Source of the DNA: HGM04593 sp045647885
GTDB lineage: Bacteria > Bacteroidota > Bacteroidia > Bacteroidales > Bacteroidaceae
DNA length: 56,071 nucleotides
NCBI GenBank assembly: GCA_045647885.1
Contig: JAZRMX010000029.1
Span: 1-56,071 of the forward strand
Direction: 5' to 3'
Positions 25,600 through 35,300 of the stretch are shown here, in pieces; within the stretch, counting starts at the first letter, position 1; the number at the start of each line of letters is the position of its first letter. A model generated the notes under the pieces. That model was not told where the DNA came from. It ran no database searches and worked only from the letters and a program-made list of their open reading frames with translations. Position numbers and translations under genes: made by a program.

Positions 25600-26814
25600 T
25601 TATGAGAAAATTTTGTTGTTCTCCTCTTTCCACGCGCCGCGTGTGAAGTCGGGAATCTCAACAGGTGTTCCGTTGTTGTTTGCCGATAGGTCGGTAAGTT
25701 CCACAAGACTGCTCCACAATACCGCATCGTATACGTTCATATCAAGTGGCAAGCCGTTGCGCAGGCAGTGTATCAGGCGGCAGTCCATTGCATAATCTAT
25801 CCAGCGGCGGCCGCATAACTCCTCGCCACGCTCCTTATATTGTGCCACGAAGGGGTGAACGTGTTTTTCCATAAGCGCAGTGCAGGCATCGCCGGTGAGG
25901 GCGGTGTCGCTGTCGGGCGTAAAGGCAAAGTGCGGTATGGGGTATTTCTGTGCAAAACCTTCGGTACCGCTCACAAGGAATGTGCGGCTGTAGGGGCGTG
26001 GAAGGGTTATGCAGTGCTGTACCACTATGGTCTTTCCCTTTTCGGTGGTGATGATTGAGCTGTTTATATTACCCTGGAGAGTTCCGTCGGTAATGTTCTT
26101 TGATGAGCAGGAAACAATGCTCTTCATTCTGTCGCCACGGTTTATGCCCATTGCAAGTGCCACGGGGCCGAGCCCGTGTGTGGGGTAGGGGTTGCCACGG
26201 TGGGTGTTCATAAATTCCACTTGCCAGTTGCTCCAGCGGCGACCACCTTCGTCGTTGGTGGCGATGCGCTCGCGAAGGTCGTGCAGGTATGAGCCTTCGG
26301 CGTGTATAATCTCGCCCATAAGCCCTTTCTGAACCATATTCAGAACGCACAGCTCAAATTCGTCGTAGCAACAGTTCTCGAGCATTATAAAATGTCGGCG
26401 TGTGCTTTCGGCGGTATCCACTATGCGCCAGCAGTCGGCAATGGTGGTGGCGGCAGGAACCTCGCTGGCAACGTGCTTGCCCTGTTGCATAGCATAGACG
26501 GCTATGTCGGCGTGGCTTGCCCAGTCGGTACAGATGTATACAAGGTCTACACAGTGGAGCTCGCAGAGTTCTTTCCACCCCTCGGCTGTGCAGAGGCTTA
26601 CAGGGGCTTTGCAACCGTGTTCCGCGATGATGGCTTTTACATCTTCAATATTTTCGGGTACAAGGTCGCATATTGCTGTTATCTCACACCCTTCGATGTG
26701 CATAAAGCGTTTTACGGCACGTTTTGCCCTGACGCCCAGCCCCACAAGGCCTATGCGCACTGTTTCGATGGGTGCGCAACGCAGATTGGTCATATTTATG
26801 CTATCCTTGTTCAT
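25600..26814 (-). CDS. Gfo/Idh/MocA-fold protein, GH109-like
   Basis: This 404-residue protein has an N-terminal Rossmann fold with the NAD loop GLVGLGVRAKRAVKRF (residues 22-37) and a C-terminal oxidoreductase-type domain. The stretch NPYPTHGLGPVALAMGINRG resembles GH109 enzymes, which use bound NAD to hydrolyse alpha-N-acetylgalactosaminides. Unlike classical GH109 members it has no signal peptide, so it would act inside the cell on imported sugars or be a dehydrogenase instead. It has its own promoter although cstA lies just upstream on the same strand. An internal ATG seven codons in is a possible alternative start. Confidence 0.75.
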   Translation of the reverse strand: MNKDSINMTNLRCAPIETVRIGLVGLGVRAKRAVKRFMHIEGCEITAICDLVPENIEDVKAIIAEHGCKAPVSLCTAEGWKELCELHCVDLVYICTDWASHADIAVYAMQQGKHVASEVPAATTIADCWRIVDTAESTRRHFIMLENCCYDEFELCVLNMVQKGLMGEIIHAEGSYLHDLRERIATNDEGGRRWSNWQVEFMNTHRGNPYPTHGLGPVALAMGINRGDRMKSIVSCSSKNITDGTLQGNINSSIITTEKGKTIVVQHCITLPRPYSRTFLVSGTEGFAQKYPIPHFAFTPDSDTALTGDACTALMEKHVHPFVAQYKERGEELCGRRWIDYAMDCRLIHCLRNGLPLDMNVYDAVLWSSLVELTDLSANNNGTPVEIPDFTRGAWKEENNKIFS

Positions 26815-26829
26815 TTTCTGTTTTACTGC

Positions 26830-26861
26830 CGAAAATAAGGAAAAATATTCTTTTCTTGCAA
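26830..26861 (-). promoter_or_regulatory. Promoter of the GH109-like gene
   Basis: On the minus strand TTG (26859-26861), a 21-bp spacer and TATTTTCG (26830-26837) lie just before the start codon, in the 72-base gap after cstA. Confidence 0.5.
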
Positions 26862-26886
26862 GGTTTTTATGGCTTATTATCTCTTT

Positions 26887-28356
26887 TTAAGGTTGTTTAT
26901 GGTCTGCTTTCATCTTGTAGATGCCGGCAGCACATATCAATGCTGTAACCACTCCGCCCAGTATGTATGCGGTGCTTCTGTTTTCCATACCGAACATCAT
27001 TGGTGAGATAAAGATATATGATGCGCATACGTAGGTCATAAAGAGTGCCGGCAACAGGCCTATAATTACAGGTTTTCTGTGCTTGGCAAGGTAGATGGTG
27101 ATGCACCACAGAGTTATGCAGGAGAGTGTCTGGTTCATCCACGCGAAATAACTCCATATTGTCTGGAAGGGGAGTGCGAATATAATGAGCAAGCCCAGCA
27201 CAAAGAGGGGAATGCAGACATATATTCGTTTCATAAGGCTGTTCTGCGGAATATTCAGCATATCGGCTACAATGAGGCGTGCCGAGCGGAAGGCTGTGTC
27301 GCCTGAGGTTATTGCGCAGGCTATTACGCCCACAACAACGAATGCCGCGATTACGCTGCCAAGTGTCTCCTCCGATATTATATTAACCATACGTGCTGCG
27401 CTGCCGCCATACTCGGCAATGGCGTTGTTCAGCCCCTTAACGCCACCCCAGAATGCCATTCCGATTGCTGCCCAGATGAGGGCGATGATGCTCTCGGCAA
27501 TCATTGCTCCGTAGAAGATTGAGCGGCTCTGTTTCTCATTGGTCATACAGCGCGCCATCATAGGAGACTGTGTGGCGTGGAAACCCGATATTGCTCCACA
27601 GGCAATGGTGGTGAAAAGCATAGGCACGATGGGGAATTTCTTTGCATCGGCTATGCAGTTCTCGAGCGAAGTAAGTTCGGGTATTGCGTAGCGGTCGCTA
27701 TGGAAAAGCAACACATACAGTATGCCCACAGCCATAATAAGGAGTGCTATCCCGAAAATGGGGTAGAAACGGCCTATGATTTTGTCTATGGGGAGAATGG
27801 TTGCCAGTATGTAATATACAAGTATTATTATGAGCATAACAAAAACCTCAATGCTCATATTTGCCGAGAGAGGGCTCTCGAGTGCCGGCAGGGAGATGTT
27901 TGCTGCTATAAGTTCTGCGGGTTGAGACATAAACACTGCGCCCACGAGCACCATAAGCAGTACAGAGGCTATGCGCATAAACATTTTGCTGCCGTTGCCC
28001 ATATATTTGCCCACAATCTCGGGGAGGCTCAATCCGGCATTCTTCAGTGATATCACGCCGGCTACAAAGTCGTGCATCGCTCCCATAAAAATACCGCCAA
28101 GGGTTATCCACAGGAAGGCTACGGGGCCGTACGCAGCTCCGAGCAAGGCGCCGAAGATGGGGCCGAGTCCGGCAATGTTGAGTAGCTGTATGAGGAAAAT
28201 TTTCCATCGTGGCATAGGCATATAGTCCACACCGTCGTAGTGTGTCTTCGAGGGTACAGGGTTGTTACCATCTATTTCGCATACCTTTTCGAGGTATTTT
28301 CCGTATGTAAAGTATGCAGCTATAAGTGCTGCAAGGCAGGTGAGGAATGTTATCAT
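26887..28356 (-). CDS. cstA: Carbon starvation protein CstA-family transporter
   Basis: This 489-residue protein consists almost wholly of membrane segments (about 12-14). It contains the conserved CstA stretches NIAGLGPIFGALLGAAYGP near 62-80 and GFHATQSPMMARCM near 258. The family imports peptides and/or pyruvate during carbon limitation. It is shorter than E. coli CstA (about 700 residues), as is normal in Bacteroidetes. It stands alone apart from the downstream GH109-like gene, which has its own promoter. Confidence 0.9.
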   Translation of the reverse strand: MITFLTCLAALIAAYFTYGKYLEKVCEIDGNNPVPSKTHYDGVDYMPMPRWKIFLIQLLNIAGLGPIFGALLGAAYGPVAFLWITLGGIFMGAMHDFVAGVISLKNAGLSLPEIVGKYMGNGSKMFMRIASVLLMVLVGAVFMSQPAELIAANISLPALESPLSANMSIEVFVMLIIILVYYILATILPIDKIIGRFYPIFGIALLIMAVGILYVLLFHSDRYAIPELTSLENCIADAKKFPIVPMLFTTIACGAISGFHATQSPMMARCMTNEKQSRSIFYGAMIAESIIALIWAAIGMAFWGGVKGLNNAIAEYGGSAARMVNIISEETLGSVIAAFVVVGVIACAITSGDTAFRSARLIVADMLNIPQNSLMKRIYVCIPLFVLGLLIIFALPFQTIWSYFAWMNQTLSCITLWCITIYLAKHRKPVIIGLLPALFMTYVCASYIFISPMMFGMENRSTAYILGGVVTALICAAGIYKMKADHKQP

Positions 28357-28492
28357 AGTTTTATGTCTTTTTCGGGACGCGAATTTATGTATTTAAATTT
28401 AGAAGTTGTTTAATTTCCTAAAAAAAAATTTCTTATATCAGCTGTCGGTTTCGTCGTTCGACATAAGCTTTAAACAGTTTCTTGAATGATGG

Positions 28493-31400
28493 TTATAAAT
28501 TCTTTAATATTTCGGCAGCTTCTTTGTTACCGGCGTTTGCTGCTGTGCGGTAGAGATCCTTAGCGAGCTTTTTGTCGCGTTTTACTCCTTGTCCGTTGAA
28601 GTAGCAGTCGGCCATACGCTTGGTGCCTTCGTGGCGGTTGGCAAGCGAGAGGGTGCGTGCGAAGCGGTAGGCTTCGGCATAGTTCCCGGTGCTGTATTCG
28701 TGTTCCATCATATATATTTGCGCAGCCTGCACTCCTTTATCGGCAGCACGGCGCATACACTCTATGACTGTTCCTGCGCCGGTGGCTTTTGGCGCGTCGG
28801 GGTATTTTTCTATGTATAGGGCATATTCGTAGAGCCCCTCGGCAGTGCCGCCCAGGGCTACGTTCTGCATCAAGCGGTTGGCTTCGGCAATATTTTCGTC
28901 GCCACCTTGTTCTATGAGATATTTTGCAATTTCCACCATTGCACGCGGCTCGCCGTTTTTACTTGCGCGCTGCATCCAGGTGAGCGAAAGCTCGTTGTTG
29001 GGCTCGCAGCCTATGCCGTTACGGTGCATCAAGGCGAGTTCATACTGGCTCACAGCATCGCCAATCTTTGCTGCATCCTCGTAGAACCGGCGTGCTTGCT
29101 CAATGTTGGCTGTAACTCCTGTTCCATCGATGTAGCATTGTGCTATGCAGCGGAAGGCGGGCGCGTAGCTGTATTTTGCAAGCTCCACCCACAGCATTAT
29201 TGCGTTGCGGTAGCGTTTCTGGTTGTAGTAAGCGAGCGCAAGGTTGTGCTGCTTGGCACAGGCTTTCAGCGTGGTAGAGTCCATCTGTATGGGGGCGTAA
29301 TCCTCATTCTCATTGGTGGTTTCTGCTGTGTTCTGTTGCGCGCTTTTTTCCTTTTTGTAAGGGTTTATGCGTGTTGCAGTAACTGCATCGTTGCTGTAGT
29401 AGGTCTGCCCGTCGCGGCCGGTGATGTCTACGGTTATGGTGTTGCAGTTACTGCTGTTATAGAGTTCCACTTGCAGAGTGCCGTCGGCTGTGGGTTGCAG
29501 GGTGGGACACCACAGCAGTGTGCGGCGGTAGTCCTTTCTTTCTATGGGTTTTGCCTTGCTGTAGTCGGGCGAGTAGAATTTCTTATTCTCGTTGTATCCC
29601 TGGATCGATGTGTAGCGCATTGTGCCGTAGCTGTTGGCGAGGTCGGGGATGATGCCTTTTTTCGATGCAGTCTCCTCCTCTGTGTAGGGGATGAAGCAGG
29701 CTACATAGTTGGGGTTCTTGGGGTACGATATTCCGGTTATTGCATTGCTGGTAAGTTGCTCAAGGAACTGGTGGTACTCGGGGAACCCGTCGATACCCGG
29801 AGTGGTCGATACATAGTGCTGTGAGAGGAATCCCATATAGAACTTTTGCAGTGGGGTGCAGAGGTCGAGTTTTCTTGCTAAGGGTGTCCAGAAGTTGAAA
29901 GTGTTCTCGAATTGTTCGCGTGTCTTTTCGTCGCTGCGTATGACAAATTCTTTGAAATTCATCATCTTCTCGGCATTGGGTAATCCGTGCATATACTCAT
30001 AGTCGGGGCGTGGCGTGCTTTGTGAGTCGTACTCTCCTGCCACCACCATAAGATATACCCAGTAGGCCCAGTTGTAGTTGTGACGGTGCATTGCGCTGCT
30101 CACAATGTCGGCTGCATTGAGCGAGTGGCGGTACTCTTCCTTTACACCAAAGTTCTGTGAGTTTCTCAAAGTGGAGTCGCTTTTGCTGCCGTAGCGTGTG
30201 TAGCCGACATATTTTACTTGATTGGCTTCGAGAATGTTACCGCCGTCAAGAATGCCCGAGGGTGAGCCTACTATTGTGAAACTGGCGATACTATCTTCTG
30301 TTGCTGTGTTTTCGTATTCGTGGAGCTTCTCCTCCATCTCTTTTTGTGCTTGCAGATATACGTTGTCCTTGTAGCTCTCAAATTCCTTAAGGTATGTGAC
30401 ATCCTGGGCATACTCCCACTCGTCAAGGAAGTCAAAACGCATCTCGCTGTGCGGTGGGCGCGACCTATAGGTCTGCTTTACTTTTCCTACAACCTCAACC
30501 GAAGAAAGCATATAGGCAAACGGGTTTATCTGTATGAGGCTGTCGCGCTTTTGCTTTTCCTCTTCGTCTATGGGCTTGCCGGTATTGCGCTCCCAATAGT
30601 GGTAGAGGCGGAAACCCGGTGAGAAGTATCGGTCGAGGGCAAATGTGTATTTTATGTTGTCGTTCTGCCTGAAGGTGGTCTGCGGTGTGAGGGCTGCAAT
30701 TCTTTTACCATAGAAATCCTTTGTTTCTATGATGAATTCTCCCATACTGTCGGTACGGAAAGTAGTGGTGCTTATCTGTTCGTCGTATGCTATGTCGAAG
30801 CGTGTGAGGTTATCCTTCTGTGGTACGAGGAAAGTGCTTTTTCCATCGCCTATATCAAGTGCCTTGCGGTTTTTGCGGTAGAATACTCCTTTCAGGGTTA
30901 TTCCTCGCTCGATGGGTTGCAGGCTTCCCAAATTTTCTTTTGTGAGTTGCGACCAGTCGTATGCTGTCCAGCCGTTGGTGAGCATCACAAGGTCGAGCTG
31001 CTCTTTGCGGTTGGGGTTTTGTGGGTCGAAGTATTGTGCCGCGTCGGGTATGTAGCCTTTAAGCTCGGAGCCTAGCAATAAGTAGCTGTACATATTGTAG
31101 CTCCACGATGTGGCTACGCTGCCGGCTGCATCGCCTACTGCAATGGAGAGGTCGGCGGTTGAGGGGAGTGGCTCGCCATCCTCGCGACTGATATTAAGCG
31201 TGATTTTCTCGTGGGGCGACAACTGCAAATCCTCGAGCTTGTGGCTGTTGCTCTTTATGTTCAACTTCACGGTGCTGCGGTCGCTTTTCTGCATTGAGTC
31301 GTGCATTACAAAGAAGCAGCGCTCGGCAAGGGGGATGTTGCCGCAGAAGACTATGGCTTTGTTCACTCCTTCGGGCAGTTCGTTGAGGGCGATGGTAAAG

Positions 31401-32356
31401 TTCTTTTCCTTCTCTGTTTCGGCAATCTTCTTGTAGTAACCTATGGCGCCACGATAGAGGATGCCGAAGGCGGTCTCCTTTATGGTGTCGTTCTCAGTGA
31501 TGTTGTTCTGTACGGTGAAGGTGATATTCACGCCATCCTCTTTTGCTGCGATTACCACGCCCTCCTTTTCAACATCGGGCAAGGTGAAGGTGTGTTCCTT
31601 CTCCTTTATGGTTACTTTTGCTTTGTATTTTACCTTGCTTTGGGGGGTGAAGGTGAATGTTCCCTTGCCTGCGTGAGTGGGAGTGGTGGTGAGCAGGGGT
31701 GTTTTTCCTGCATAGATGGTTATTTTGCTCTTTGTGGGCTCGCCGTCGGTGCCACGTAGTTCGTAGGCGACGGTGCTTTCCAGCCCTTCCACGAGGTTAC
31801 CGCCCTCGGGGTAGAATTTCAGTTCGGCGCCGGCTGTTTCTTGGCTTATCCACTTGCCGTCGTGTGAGAAACCTCTCTTGCGGTCGAGCATATTTTTGAA
31901 ATCCCAGTTGTCGCCGTTTACTTTGTCGAAGATGGGGAACACGCGGCTGAATATTGCGTCGCCGCCCCAGTTGAGCATATATCGTGTGTAGGCGCGCACC
32001 TCGTAGTATCCCGACAGCAACAGCGGTTTCAGCTCGAAATCTCCGCTACAGCAACCGTTGTCGTCTATTTTGTACTTCTTGGTTTCAACCACATAGCCCT
32101 CGGGTGCCACAAGTTCCACGTAAAGCACCTTGCTGGGGGTGGTCACGCGGTCGTTTGTGCCGTAGCTTATGTATGCCTTAAACCACATTGTTTCGCCCAG
32201 ATAGTATGCGCTGTTGTCGAAGTGAAGGTACACGCGTTCCTGTTGCATAGTGTGCCCCACCTGCATAGCGCGGCGTGCCGCGTCGTCGTTTGTTGTCTGG
32301 GCTGGGAGGGTGGTGGCAGAAAGGATAAATATAATTGAAAATATAAGTTTTTTCAT
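28493..32356 (-). CDS. Large exported MG2-like protein with C-terminal Sel1 repeats (copy B)
   Basis: This 1,287-residue protein starts with a signal peptide (about 1-20, ending LPAQ). An alpha-2-macroglobulin MG2-like region follows (about 40-150; RVYLHFDNSAYYLGETMWFK), as in a large group of Bacteroidetes surface proteins. A long middle contains the family's late motif DYRRTLLWCP (near 1000). The last 210 residues are Sel1-type repeats (pattern A..YxxGxGVxxNxxxAxxxYxxAA), which usually mediate protein contacts. I start at ATG 32356, where the signal peptide begins, not at the TTG three codons earlier. It lies 12 bases after its paralogue and is cotranscribed. The function is unknown. Confidence 0.75.
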   Translation of the reverse strand: MKKLIFSIIFILSATTLPAQTTNDDAARRAMQVGHTMQQERVYLHFDNSAYYLGETMWFKAYISYGTNDRVTTPSKVLYVELVAPEGYVVETKKYKIDDNGCCSGDFELKPLLLSGYYEVRAYTRYMLNWGGDAIFSRVFPIFDKVNGDNWDFKNMLDRKRGFSHDGKWISQETAGAELKFYPEGGNLVEGLESTVAYELRGTDGEPTKSKITIYAGKTPLLTTTPTHAGKGTFTFTPQSKVKYKAKVTIKEKEHTFTLPDVEKEGVVIAAKEDGVNITFTVQNNITENDTIKETAFGILYRGAIGYYKKIAETEKEKNFTIALNELPEGVNKAIVFCGNIPLAERCFFVMHDSMQKSDRSTVKLNIKSNSHKLEDLQLSPHEKITLNISREDGEPLPSTADLSIAVGDAAGSVATSWSYNMYSYLLLGSELKGYIPDAAQYFDPQNPNRKEQLDLVMLTNGWTAYDWSQLTKENLGSLQPIERGITLKGVFYRKNRKALDIGDGKSTFLVPQKDNLTRFDIAYDEQISTTTFRTDSMGEFIIETKDFYGKRIAALTPQTTFRQNDNIKYTFALDRYFSPGFRLYHYWERNTGKPIDEEEKQKRDSLIQINPFAYMLSSVEVVGKVKQTYRSRPPHSEMRFDFLDEWEYAQDVTYLKEFESYKDNVYLQAQKEMEEKLHEYENTATEDSIASFTIVGSPSGILDGGNILEANQVKYVGYTRYGSKSDSTLRNSQNFGVKEEYRHSLNAADIVSSAMHRHNYNWAYWVYLMVVAGEYDSQSTPRPDYEYMHGLPNAEKMMNFKEFVIRSDEKTREQFENTFNFWTPLARKLDLCTPLQKFYMGFLSQHYVSTTPGIDGFPEYHQFLEQLTSNAITGISYPKNPNYVACFIPYTEEETASKKGIIPDLANSYGTMRYTSIQGYNENKKFYSPDYSKAKPIERKDYRRTLLWCPTLQPTADGTLQVELYNSSNCNTITVDITGRDGQTYYSNDAVTATRINPYKKEKSAQQNTAETTNENEDYAPIQMDSTTLKACAKQHNLALAYYNQKRYRNAIMLWVELAKYSYAPAFRCIAQCYIDGTGVTANIEQARRFYEDAAKIGDAVSQYELALMHRNGIGCEPNNELSLTWMQRASKNGEPRAMVEIAKYLIEQGGDENIAEANRLMQNVALGGTAEGLYEYALYIEKYPDAPKATGAGTVIECMRRAADKGVQAAQIYMMEHEYSTGNYAEAYRFARTLSLANRHEGTKRMADCYFNGQGVKRDKKLAKDLYRTAANAGNKEAAEILKNL

Positions 32357-32368
32357 TGCGTACAATTA

Positions 32369-35300
32369 TTATAGATTATTTAATATTTCTTGTGCTTCTT
32401 TGTTGCCGGCTGCGGCTGCTGTGCGGTAGAGGTCTTTGGCTAGTTTTTTATTGCGTTTCACGCCTTGTCCGTTGTAGTAATAGTCGGCCATAAATTTTGT
32501 ACCCTCATTTTCGCCTGCATTTGACAGTTCTTTGGCCCAATGATATGCTTCTTTATAATTTTTTGAATTGTGTTCGTGATGCAACATTTTGTGTTGAGCC
32601 TTAATTAAGCCTTTGCTGGCTGCTTTTCTTGTGTACTCGATCGCGGGTTCCGGCATTTGTGGGTTCTTAAGTTCGGGGTTGTGGGCTATGAATTCAGCAT
32701 ACTCGTACAACCCCTCGGCACACTCCTTCTGTGCTGCTTCGCACAATAGGGTAGCAGCGATGATGAAACAGCTATCAGTGCCTATGCCGATGTTGTGCTT
32801 GGCCATCTCGGTCATTGCGCGTGGCTCTTTCTGTAGAGAGGCACGGCGCATCCATACGTGGGAGAGTGAGTCGTTGCGTTCGCACCCGATACCTTCGCGC
32901 AACATTATAGCAAGTTCATATTGACTTTCGGTATTTCCGTTGCGGGCAGCCTCTTCAAAATGTTTCTTGGCGGCATTTAGGTTCTTTTTTACTCCGTGCC
33001 CGTTGAGATAGCTAACTGCGATGCTGTGCTGTGCTGGTGCGTATTTGGCTTTTGCAAGCTCGCTCCATATTATAAGAGAGTATTTATATCTCTCGTTTTT
33101 GTAGTGCTCTACCCCTTTCTGGTACTGCTCGTTATAGATTTTTTCCTTTTCGGGGTCTGTTTTTATATTTATGAAGTCTTCGTCACGCTCAATGTTTTTT
33201 TCCTCTTTCACGGCGGTGGTGTCAATTGCTACATTCTCGTTTATGCGGGTTGCAATATTGGGATTGTTGCTGTAATAAATGTCTCCGCAACGCCCTGTAA
33301 TGTCAATCTGCAGTGTTTGGCAGGAGCTGCTGTTATATAGTTCTACCTCTATGGTGTTGTTATTTATGTTGCTTAATCGGGGGCACCACAGCAGTGTACG
33401 GCGGTAGTCTTTTTTCTCCGTGGACGTGGCCTTGCTATAGTCGGGGGAGTAGAATTTCTTACTCTCGTTGTAGCCTTGCAGGGTAGTGTAGCGGGCTTTT
33501 CCGTTAGTGTCGTAGAGCTCTGGTATTATACCTTTTTTTATCTCTTTGTCGCTGTAGGGTATGAGGCAGGCTACATAATTAGGGTTTTTAGGTTCCGATA
33601 TGCCTATTCTCAAGTCATTCATGAGTGAATGAGCAAAGATTTCCAGTTGTGGGAAGTTATCAATTTCGGTTTTGTTGAGAACGTAGTGTTGCGACAAAAA
33701 TCCAAGATAGAATTTTTGGTATGGTGCAAGCAGGTCGAGGCGTTTTGCGAGCGGTGTCCAATAGTTGAGTGTGTTCTCGAATTGCTCGCGTGTTTTCTGG
33801 TCGCTACGTATGATTATTTCTTTGAAGTTCATCATTTTTTTCGCATCGCCCGTGCCGCGCAGATATTCAAAGTCGGGGCAGGGAACGCTGTCGGAATTAT
33901 ACGTGCCGTCAACCACCATAAGTTGCACCCAATAGGCCCAGTTGTAGTTGTGACGGCGCATTGCGCTGCTCACAACATCGGCTGCGCTTAACGCGAAGCG
34001 TTGCTCGGGTTTTATGGGGAAATAGGGTGGGTGGCTTAATTCTCTATCGTCGCCAGTGAAACGTATATATCCTATATATTTGAGGAATGGTTTGTCAAAT
34101 GCTCTTTTAGCATATGTGGTAATGCCTTTTTCCGGAATCATATTGTCGGAAAAGAGGAATCTCCTCTTTTTCAACTCTTTTATTGTGTCGTTTTCCTCTT
34201 TTTTGCTGTAGGTCTTGGGCTCTTCTATTGATTCCAAAAGCTGGGCGGCTCTTTTTTTGTCCTCGATGCTTCGGTAGTAGGCAATCTCTTTGTAGAGGTT
34301 GTAATCGTGCAAGGCGGGGAAGTCTTGTGCATACTCCCATTCATCGAGGAAGTTTAGTCGCATTTCGCTGTGGGGTGGGCGCGATTTTGAAAGTTTCTTT
34401 TTTTTGTCGATAACCTCTATGTCTTCGAGCAGGTAGTCGAAGGGTGAAACTTGTTTTATGCTATCCTTTTGGTTTTCGTCAAATGGGGTGCCTATGTTCA
34501 GTTCCCAATAGTGGGGGAATCGGAATGTGGGTGAGTAGTAGCGGTCGAGGGCAAAGGCGTACCTTTTATTGTCGTTTTGTTTCTCTGTTGCAAGGGGGAA
34601 GAGTACGGCAGTCCTTTTTCCGTAGAAATCATTTGTTTGTATTATGAATTCTCCTAGCCCGTCGGTGCGGAAGGTGTATGAGAGTACATCTTCTTCGTCG
34701 TATGAGATGTCGAAACGTATAAGGTTCTTTTGTTGTGGTTCTATACTTATGATGTTGCCTTTAAGAAATTTAAAATCCCTTTCTTTGCGGTAGAAGGCTC
34801 CTTTGAGTGTAATGCCGTACTCGACAGGTTGCAGATTACGCAGCGAGTCGCAGGTGAGCTTTTCCCAGTCGTATGCTGTCCATCCGTTGGTGAGCATCAC
34901 AAGGTCGAGTTGCTCTTTGCGGTTAGGGTTTTGTGGGTCGAAGTATTGTGCAGCGTCAGGTATGTAGCCTTTTATATCAGAGCCAAGCAAGAGGTAGCTG
35001 TAGAGATTGTAGTTCCACGAGGTGCGGGTATTGCCCTGTGCATCCCTAACCGAAAGGGAGAGGTTTGCTGTTGGTGGTAGTGGTTCCCCGTTTGCAGAAA
35101 TGTTGAGTGTTATTTTTTCGTGAGGCGAGAGTATTAAATCCTCAATTCTTTCGTTATTGGCTTTTATATCTAATTTTACAAGGTTGTGGTCTTCTTTCTG
35201 CACGGTGTTGTGCACGACAAAGAAGCAACGCTCGGCAAGGGGGGTGTTGCCGCAGAAAACTATTGCTTTGTTTACCCCCTCGTTTGCACTCTCCTTACCG